Source of the DNA: Hericium rajendrae
Lineage: Eukaryota; Basidiomycota; Agaricomycetes; Russulales; Hericiaceae
DNA length: 64,000 bases
Assembly (NCBI GenBank): GCA_033439255.1
Contig: CM065884.1
Location: 2,728,001 to 2,792,000 of the forward strand
Direction of reading: 5' to 3'
Position 1 is the stretch's first letter, and every line of letters starts with the position of its first letter. This document shows, piece after piece, positions 56,318-64,000 of this stretch. The notes under the pieces were generated by a model. It did no database searches. It was not told the DNA's origin and saw nothing but the letters and a program-made list of their open reading frames with translations. A program made the translations under genes and the position numbers.

Positions 56318-57845
56318 TTACCTTGTATTCTTTCGTCTTGTAGCCATTTGATGCCTCTCTCCCGTTGCCACGGTATGCACACGTTTCTTCTTTTTTCTCT
56401 TCTTGCTTGTGCCATCTGACACAGGAAGCCCGAGTTCCCTAGCGAGTTGAAGGTTCCTCTGGATATTCTCGTAGTGCTCACGCTCATACGGCGTCATCGT
56501 CTCAGGCTGACGCTGCTGATCAACTTCGGTGTTGTCGTCGTCTTTGGAGTCGTCATCAGAGGCTGTCCAGTCTTCTTCCGTCGTTTCATCATCGGAGGTT
56601 GACCGCGTTCTCTTGCGATGCTTTACGCCCTCTCCATTCTTGACCGGTGCCTTGTTTGCCTGGGTAGTAGCATCAGAGCCAGCTGCCAGGTCACTATTAT
56701 CCTTCGCGCACCGTTGAGGTGCCTGAGATGCACTGCCAGGTCCGCTCGTCTGAACGGACTGACTGGCATCCCCTTCGGTAGATGCTGTGTGGACAGGTTC
56801 CAAAGATTGTCCATCTGTAGCTATATCAATGACGGTAAGTCTCAACCTATCATGTACGCATCTAAAGGCTTACGAAAACTTTTATGCAGGTATTCGAGGT
56901 GAGGTTTCTCGACATGAATATGGAAATTGCTATAGCTTGATGCGAAAGACGGTTTGCTGGGGGTTTCGCTGCTGAAACTACGAGAGGTGTAAGTATTCGT
57001 CGATCTCCTCTGAAGTTATGTCTAAGCTGACCACATTGACTCGATCTTTCCCTTTATCCGGCCACCAACGAGAATGGTGCACATAAGACCAGTCTGCAGC
57101 ATGACTTGTCGTGCGAGGTGTTTGCCTGTGAGCGCCAGAGCATCAATGTTCCTGTAACACACGTAAGTCCCCACCGTTCAGAAGCGGTATAGATGAAACT
57201 CACTTGTCAAACATTTCCCGCCGATGCTTCTCGCTCTCAGCACCCGCACTACTACCCTCTCCAGTGCCATCACCATTGACTTGATCCTCATTTTCCTCCC
57301 CGTCCCAGACCATATCCTCCAGCACACTTGCTATCTGCTTTTTCACATCCTCTGACTCTTTCTCAAGCAGTGTCCTGCATAAGTCATTTTGGATAGTGAT
57401 CTTTGGCTTCAGTTTTCTGTCGCCATCGAAATCCTTCACGTATTGGCTGTACGCGGCATCGACTTTTGCGCCCAGGGCTTTCTCCTTCCAGTATAGCTTC
57501 TGGTAAACCTGGTGAGCAGCCGGCCTCCGCATATTGCCCATGAGATCAAGGACACGACGAGACATTGCGCGGCCTGCGCCAGAGTGGCCGCGGGTCTTAT
57601 TATTGTACCACGTTTTGATTTTCTACAGTAAGTATGTTCAGCCCTGCACGTCAGCGCATATTGATGAACCGAGAACTAACCTTACGATAATCAGTACCCA
57701 AAGGATCGTCCGGCCATTTCTCAAACCAGCCAGCAAAAATTTGGGGCCACAGGGAAGCGGTCTGGCCTGTGAGTTGTTTGCTTCGATATTCAGTGAGAAA
57801 ACTCTCTAAGTAGGTGTATTGTTCGTCTGTGGTCCATACTTTCAT
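56318..57845 (-). CDS. Expanded mushroom protein family, WTTDEQ-YLES type
   Basis: Exon 1 (57845-57681) encodes MKVWTTDEQYTYLESFLTEY...QIFAGWFEKWPDD. Exon 2 (57622-57204), in phase, gives KIKTWYNNKTRGHSG, HQVYQKLYWKEKALGAKVDA and an acidic end. Exon 3 starts at 57151 (NIDALALTGKHLARQVM, TILVGGRIKG). The last exon (56843-56318) is acidic then basic, with TPYEREHYENIQRN and KKRKKKKR, likely a nuclear signal. Proteins of this layout are very numerous in mushroom genomes but have no established function. The N-terminal helical segment followed by charged tails suggests a nuclear or DNA-binding role (inference). The exon 3 to exon 4 join is uncertain. Confidence 0.6.
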
Positions 57846-58207
57846 GGCCGGGATGTGTGGGCAAGGGAGTGTAGGTGTGGGCAAGGGAGTGTAGGCGCGG
57901 AGTCGACGACAATGAGAGACAGGCCAAACGACAAGTGACGAATACGGTAAGCGGCAGCCAACCACACCACGGCCTCTGCCCATTACTATACTGCCTAGTA
58001 TTTCACTAACCTGAAGGCGAGCCAGCTCTAGCGGAAAATCGGTTTCATCTCCAAGATCTTATCTTATCATTTGCACTAATCATAGGATATCCTTGCAACC
58101 TCGGTGCCCATCTCCCCCCGCAACTACTGCATCGTCTGGTGCATGCCATGCAGGCCGCGTGCTTTGTTGTGATACCATAATATTATTCTCTATGCATGAT
58201 AGGTACA

Positions 58208-58417
58208 TCAGCCCTTCTCGCCAGGATATTCTGGAGAATAGTAACTTACCTTGCGGTAATCAGGATCCTGCGCGTCGTCTGGCCACCTCTCAAACCAGCC
58301 AGCAAAAATTCGGGTCATCAGACCGCGTCTTGACGGTGTGTGGTGTCGTACTTCGATGTATCCAGAGAGAAAAGACTCCAAATAGGCTTTCTGTTCGTCG
58401 GTGATCCAGGATCTCAT
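58208..58417 (-). pseudogene. Partial tandem paralogue (exon 1) of the WTTDEQ-family gene
   Basis: MRSWITDEQKAYLESFLSGY...IFAGWFERWPDDAQDPDYRK parallels exon 1 of the neighbouring gene, including the splice donor position after DYRK. No exon 2 equivalent follows (58000-58200 lacks it), so this is a truncated duplicate. Confidence 0.65.
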
Positions 58418-58810
58418 TAGGAGGATGTGTCTCCAGGTGACGGTGGGCGCGGATCGGGTGCAGAGTCGAGGCCTTGTGAGCCGTAGCTCGTGAGATCTTT
58501 TTTTTGATGCTGAACACGTGACATTTTAGGCCAGCTCCCTGAGCCACATTTCCTCCCCAACTACTATACAGCCTGGTACATCACCAACCCCATAGCATTG
58601 GGACAAGATGAGGTTGATAACTTATCGATACCGATCACGTTACGTCCGTTGCGAGCTGGCCACACTGGACCATCCTTTGCTGCGCTCACTCTGTCGCTGC
58701 ATTCGTTAACAAGGATTCATGTCTCGCAGTGAGTACAGACAATTATTACTGGATAACGAGAAGAATAGTCACACTCTAGGTGTTCTTCAGTCATCAAAAG
58801 ACTTGATGCA

Positions 58811-59748
58811 ATGTTCGCCACGGGTAAGTGCAACGTCGGACCTGTCAGTCTTCTCATTCATTAAACCTTTCACATAGATGTAGCTGCCGGTAGTAGCGAT
58901 CACGCTGAGGCCCTCCCGCACACCAGTGTTGAGCCCGAAGACTCCGAGCAAGGCGAGCGAGCCGAATCCGCCAAGCCCGAGGAGGTCGTAATCGAAATTC
59001 CGACGACTGATGAGGAGGACAACACGATGGTGGTTGACCCAGTCCCCTGCGTCACACCTGCAGACGTGATCGAGATCATGTCTGGAGAGGAAGATGCTGT
59101 TCCTGCACTAGTCTTCTCGCGCGGGCGCACTGTCAATGAGCTTGTTATACCCGCTGAAGCGCAGACGGGGAAAGAGATTCGAATCTGCCTTGAGGTCACG
59201 GTATGTCCTACCTTGTACAAATATTTCCTTGTCGGCTCAATGAAACGTTTCAGGGTTTGAAGGACAGGTCCGAACGCGACGTCCGTGGCAGCCTCCGGAC
59301 CAACGACACCGCGAAGCATGGTGGGAAGTGCCAGAAGAAAGGAAAGGGGAGACAGGAGGGAAAAGGAAAGATGGCCGCTGAGATCCACAGCAGCGACAGC
59401 GAGGAGAACAAAGGCAAGAGCGGTGTGAAGACACCCAATGAGGCTGTCGCCAAGGGCGACGAACCCGGACGTCGTCTTCCTGCACGGGCACTCACCTCTA
59501 CCCATGGCGGTCCTCATGCCGACAAGCCTTGGCTCGCCATTATTCGCGGCTCTTACCCCGGCTTCTTTCTCCGTCCGTCGTAAGTGTTATATGTTCCATG
59601 CCACGAGTTCAATAGGCTGACCCTAGAAATACACATCAGGATCGAGTTCCGCAAGGAGATCGTACTTCATGGCTGCAGTATCTACAAGAACTTTGCGACA
59701 CTCGACGAGGCCGTCGCCTGGTACAAGGTACATGAACAATTGGTCTAG
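58811..59748 (+). CDS. Viroplasmin-like (RNase H1 N-terminal-like) domain protein, 256 aa
   Basis: Four exons fit in frame: 58811-58823, 58878-59200, 59254-59579 and 59640-59748, each bounded by GT-AG. The protein has an acidic N-terminus (EEVVIEIPTTDEEDN), a basic middle (KCQKKGKGRQEGKGK) and a C-terminal domain with WLAIIRGSYPGFFL, EFRKEI, IYKNFATLDEAVAWYK. This fits the viroplasmin/RNase H1 N-terminal pattern (backbone-binding strand, PG turn, F-T-EEA-W helix), which in RNase H1 binds RNA-DNA hybrids. No RNase H catalytic domain follows. It sits about 1.8 kb upstream of the second KDZ transposase gene on the same strand, matching the arrangement at 9.6-13.5 kb. The model is clean and probably functional. 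Confidence 0.65.
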
Positions 59749-61003
59749 GAGATGTCAGCAGGGTCAGAAGTACATATACTGGCTGCTGTCCAGGCAACGC
59801 GTGAATGCGATATGCATATATCTCATTACCTATCTCGTACTACCAGTAGCTGCAGCAATGTGAATTCTTTTGCCATTCCTTGCAAGACTCCTTGTGAAGA
59901 TACTTAGACTCTCGTGAATAAATGAACGGGGATGTCTTCGTGATCGCACCACCGAGACATGGCATCTCGAATAAATGTCGAAAACATGAACATCAGTGAT
60001 TTTTCAGTCTCGAGCGAAGAACTCTTGTACGATAAAATAAGGGGGCAATTGGATACCTTTGCCCCATTGTCTTTATTTAATTGGGATAGCTCAGACTGCA
60101 GAAGCCAGTTCATAATGTTGCAAAAACTAGGTTGAAGCTTGTGGCGAACAGGTACTCGTGACGCGGCAAAGGGCCGTCTGGTAACTGGTTGCCACGAACT
60201 CCTCACTTGCACACTGCGTTTCATTCAAGTCCATGATGTCCCGCAAGCAAAAGCTTCTTGGAACCTCTACGACTTATTATCAGAGGTCTTTTCATTTATG
60301 TGAGCATTAATCTAATATCATTACTGACGCGACAGTCCCGGGACAGGCACCGCGCAGAGCGTCTGGCATATCAGCAACAGTACGTCAAGGTCAGAAGGAT
60401 CGGCCAGCGAAAGGTCAGCGTTCGTCGTCGTCGTTTGCTTGTTCGTCGCTGTTGCTTGCTCGCTCGTCGCTGCTACTTACTTGCTCGTCGCTGCTGCTTA
60501 CTTGCTCGTTGCTGCTATCTTTTAAGGTAAGCTTTTATTCTTTCTCTTTTATATCTTATGCTAATATCTTTGTTATAAAGCAGTTATCTTTGTTATCTCA
60601 ATACTAATGTCATTCTATGAAAAATATAATAATGTTTAAATCTTTGATATTTGTGATTAAGATGAATAACATTGTCAAGCTTAAAAAAAAATGTTTTAAT
60701 GTGCTAAAACAGCATGTTTGACAGAAGTGATATAGAGTGCATAGTAATCTTACTAGCTAGATATAATATAACAATGGTGATATAGTATATAGGTAATATA
60801 GGTCAGGAGTCAAGCGAAAGGAACAGCAAGCAGGAGAAGGAGAACGAGGTGTCAGGTGATGTGCAAGGGCTGAGGCCGTGAGTCCAGAAATAATTCACGA
60901 GGTGATGTGCAAGGGCTGAGGCCGTGAGTCCAGATAACACGTCTTCCCTAGTCGCTCTGTCTAATCATTCGTCTACGGTCTAGGACGTACACGAACACCA
61001 TTA
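59749..61003. other. Intergenic region with an element relic
   Basis: About 60400-60540 (TTGCTCGTCGCTGCTGCTTAC repeats, then TTTTAAGGTAAGC) matches the rightward-promoter part of E3 and E5, so it is a decayed CATCTG-family fragment. No gene is recognised; the minus-strand frame 59904-60224 is unassigned. Confidence 0.45.
60855..60934. repeat. 34-bp direct repeat
   Basis: GGTGATGTGCAAGGGCTGAG and the 14 bases after it occur at 60855-60888 and again at 60901-60934, with a 12-bp spacer. It lies upstream of the second KDZ gene and may belong to the transposon's end region. Confidence 0.9.
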
Positions 61004-61411
61004 TTGCTTCCCATCGTCGTTTGGACCCATTCCGCACATCAGAAATGTCCCTGCAATGAAGAAAAGATGTTACAAGACTGCAGTATACTTCATGGAGATC
61101 TCATCACTGGAGCGATATCTCAGCAACAATATGCACGAGCGATTCAAAGCTGGATCGATTCCCGACTTCCTCTCGCTCGCGCCGCTACTGGATTGGAGCT
61201 TCATGCTCTAAAACGCATTATTTTCGGCTTATATCAAGAGCTGGAGCTTCTGCCTCAGGGTCCGGGCATTCGATTGCAGGCTATAGGTGATCGTGCCTTG
61301 GTACTCCTAGGATGCAGGTACATATATCCTGCATTCCATACAATGTTCACTGGCTCATATAATTTATCCAGCATTCAAAAGAATGTATTCAGCTCTATGT
61401 ACAGATTTTAA
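61004..61411 (+). CDS. Hypothetical ORF (135 aa) upstream of KDZ2
   Basis: MLPIVVWTHSAHQKCPCNEE continues into a helical stretch (QQQYARAIQSWIDSR, GLELHALKRIIFGLYQELELL) that looks coding, with a Gln/Leu pattern. It may be an exon of a KDZ-linked gene or a fragment. No family is recognised and the start is arbitrary. Confidence 0.3.
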   Translation: MLPIVVWTHSAHQKCPCNEEKMLQDCSILHGDLITGAISQQQYARAIQSWIDSRLPLARAATGLELHALKRIIFGLYQELELLPQGPGIRLQAIGDRALVLLGCRYIYPAFHTMFTGSYNLSSIQKNVFSSMYRF

Positions 61412-61524
61412 ATGTCGTCGTAGCTATGTAGATATATGTGTCTGGCTGAATTTGGCAATCACGTGTTGTGTTTCCATTCCTCGTCGAAGTCTGTTTACTC
61501 CCTATCAATGGCCGCCTGTCAACC

Positions 61525-64000
61525 ATGGCAAGCACAAGCAAGAAAAGGCGACGCACCACTACCACCATCGATCTCAGTGATCATGAACAAACTGACCATC
61601 CCGTTTCCCGTCATACAACTGTCACAGTTCGTCCGAGACGCAGGAAGAGGGCCAAGTCCAAATTTATCCCGGTCAGTCTTCAGGTCCCCCAGGAAGGGGA
61701 CGACGACTTGGCAATGCCATCAGAAATCATTTCCTGGCATCTGCATCCAAACCAGGCCTTACGCAGACGCAGTTCGAGGAGGAAAGGTTTGATCATGGCG
61801 AGACGATCATTGTCACCTCCTGCCGACGTCCGAGGAGCAAGGCGACAGAGGCGAGCTTGCGGCGGGAAGCGTAAACGACGCATAAGTGAAAAGCCTCGTC
61901 ATTCGTGAAGTCCAGCTCTGAATCCCTTTGCTTAGATTGACCAGCTGAAGGATTTTGAGAAGCTTCGGGATACAATTTTGGACGAAGTTATGCGCCATGA
62001 AGGTCTGAAAGAACACGAGTATCCGGCAATATGCACAACGTGTCTCGAGCATACTGGCCAGTACATATGTAAAAATTGTATTGCTTCTGAGCTACTCTGC
62101 GCGAAGTGCATCTCTACCAAGCATGTATGCGAGCCTTTACACCGGATACAAGTAAGCAAACCCAGCTCTTCAAGCAGCAACTTGTCCTAACATGGCCCAC
62201 AGAAATGGAACGGGTCGTGCTTTGAGCACTCGACCCTTCGAGCAACAGGTTTAGTCATTCAAGTAGGGCACAATGGCGCGGCTTGCCCTCATCCTCACCA
62301 GTCCATCGGTACACTCATGCTCATCGACATGTCTGGCATTCATATGCTATCAGTTCAATACTGTGACTGCGCGCGCCTTGGATCCTCCGAAGCTTATGTA
62401 CAACTTCTACGTGCTCAGTGGTGGCCCATAACATTCGATTGTCCTCAAACGGCGGTTACCTTCCGGACATTGGAGTTATTTCATGCTCTTACATTGCAGG
62501 GAAAATTGAACGGCTATGATTACTACAATGCATTGGTAAGAATAATGGACGGAAGCAGTCTAAGGCAGCCCAAGGTGCGTCTGGTGTGGTATTAATTGAC
62601 ATATGGCTCATCATTGCTCATGATCTAGAGTCGCTATAAGGAATTTACCCGGGCTGTACGGTGCTTTCGCCACATTCAAATGGCAAAACGCAGTGGGCGC
62701 GGGCATGATTCTACAGGCATCTCGGGCACGACGTTGGGCTCGATGGTGGTCGAGTGTCCGGCTTGTCCACATCTGGGGCGTAACTTACCCGATGGATGGC
62801 AATCGGCACCCGCGCACTTGCAGTAAGCATGGACTTTCTCGGTTTTTGCCGTACTCATGATTTGCTATTGATATAGATTTCTTTACACTATGTTTGTTGC
62901 CATGGATGCCAACTTCAAGCTTAAGCTCAAGAATCATGACTATGTCGACATCGAGCTAGCACCGGGTTGGTCTTATTTCATTTCAGATGACATGTTCAAG
63001 GGATATCTGGCAAGATACAAGGATCAAGCCGAGATGAAGACGTGCGATTCCAGTTTCGCAGTGGTCAACCATGCAAATAACACAGGGCAGAAGCGCTTCT
63101 CGATAAATGGCGCAGGCGCCGTCGTATGCGGCCGGCATTCATTCTTTCTACCCAATGCTGTATGCGACCTCGAGCGCAGTGAGCGGTAAGCCATCTCACC
63201 CTGTATATGAATATCATGCTTACTTAGCAGTTCAGTTATGCCAATATGGACTTTATTCTGCTCATGACGATCATGTTGATCGCTGAGTACTGGTTATTAT
63301 TGGTAATATCGTACAACATTGCTTGTCAGTTCTCCAAGAACTTCAAGCGTCGTATGCTCGAACTCCCGGAATTCTTGCAGATGAAGTCCGAAACGAAAGT
63401 CTCTTTCATTGTGCCCAAATTTCATCTTCCTGCTCATGGGCCGAGTTGTCAGGTTAGATATTCCTTCAATTTCACCGAGGGAGTTGGAAGGACATGTGGT
63501 GAAGGCGTTGAAGCCAACTGGGCAGAAACCAATGGTGCATCCCTTAGCACTAGAGAAATGTCGGGCGGTGCACGACATGAGACACTGAATGACATCTTCG
63601 GGGCGATGAACTGGAGGAAGACAACAACAATGGGTATGTAAATATCGTATCCTTTACTCAGAATTGGAGTCACTGACTGGTGTTATATTAGGTACACAAC
63701 TCGCTCGCTCACTCAAAGATGCGATAACAAACCTAGCGAAGCAGCAGTCTAAGTACAAAGATATCAGGCAAATGTTCCCTTCGGAGATCTGCAATGTTTG
63801 GGATACAATGATCAAGGACTGGGACAAAGACAAAACCAAGCCGAATCCCTATGAGGAACCTGAATTCAGTAAGTTGTTCGATATGTAGTACTCGGTCTCG
63901 TGATTCTCACGTGAACTTCGAAGCGACAACCCTTGGCGACGTATGTCTACAGTTAGCACGTCAAGAAGCGCAGGAACTATTGCAGGGAGCAATCTCGCTG
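61525..64000 (+). CDS. KDZ-superfamily transposase with CxC2-like cluster (3' end outside window)
   Basis: The ATG at 61525 opens MASTSKKRRRTTTTIDLSDH, a basic nuclear-signal-like N-terminus. After an intron (3' end about 61935) follow LRDTILDEVMRHEGL, the cysteine cluster CTTCLEH, CKNC, CAKC (about 62037-62120), ATGLVIQVGH, LFHALTLQGKLNGYDYYN, CPACPHLGRNLPDGW, MDANFKLKLKNHD (62903), NGAGAVVCGRHSFFLPN and EGVEANWAETNGASLSTREM. It ends with TTTLGDVCLQLARQEA at the edge. At least seven introns fit (for example 62152-62202 and 63187-63236), and no stop is seen after the first intron, whose donor I could not fix. The expected YDIACQ reads YNIACQ (Asn at 63315-63317), which may cost a catalytic Asp. 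Confidence 0.85.

Overview
The window looks like a transposon-dense segment of a mushroom-forming basidiomycete (Agaricomycete) genome. The evidence is the small GT-AG introns of roughly 50-60 nt, KDZ-type transposases with CxC2-like cysteine clusters, a fungal TET/JBP-like dioxygenase, a chromodomain-bearing Ty3/gypsy element, and single-copy host genes with fungal architecture. All identifications come from reading translations and repeats by eye; no database search was run.

Layout. 1-3073: two nested, reverse-oriented copies of a large GC-rich terminal-inverted-repeat element, called here the CATCTG family. 3194-9432: an older TIR element (the 'palindrome-TIR' element) carrying another CATCTG copy. 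9433-20739: a degenerate KDZ island on the + strand, with viroplasmin-like (RNase H1 N-terminal-like) coding remnants, a TET/JBP-like dioxygenase pseudogene and a KDZ transposase pseudogene. The KDZ gene is split by an inverted copy (14792-18030) of the 3194-9432 element, and both genes carry short CATCAGG-type TIR elements. 21786-28850: a Ty1/copia pseudogene split by one CATCTG element and two CATCAGG elements. 28855-36230: a Ty3/gypsy chromovirus with a 3' LTR but no recognised 5' LTR. 36240-37076: element relics.

37520-42291 (-) is a host gene, the decapping enhancer EDC4/Ge-1. 43-47 kb holds a hypothetical exon, an intron-containing PRP5 helicase pseudogene and a degenerate duplicate of a gene at 53.7-55.5 kb. 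49871-53015 is another CATCTG element containing a CATCAGG element. 53.7-59.7 kb holds three host-like genes: one unknown, one member of an expanded mushroom family, and one viroplasmin-domain protein. 61525-64000 starts a second, better preserved KDZ transposase gene that runs off the right edge.

How it fits together. At least five times an element sits inside a transposon ORF, and conceptually removing it with one copy of its 2-bp (or about 7-8-bp) target duplication rejoins the reading frame. This gives a clear insertion order. At least 14 premature stops in the KDZ, TET/JBP, copia and gypsy genes are all TGA, and most sit where the family expects Arg (CGA). Several lost catalytic or conserved residues also fit CpG transitions, as expected from deamination of methylated cytosine. 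The CATCTG family (GC-rich, TIR-bounded, with a bidirectional promoter-like core and a conserved hairpin next to splice-like signals) is the best candidate here for something undescribed.
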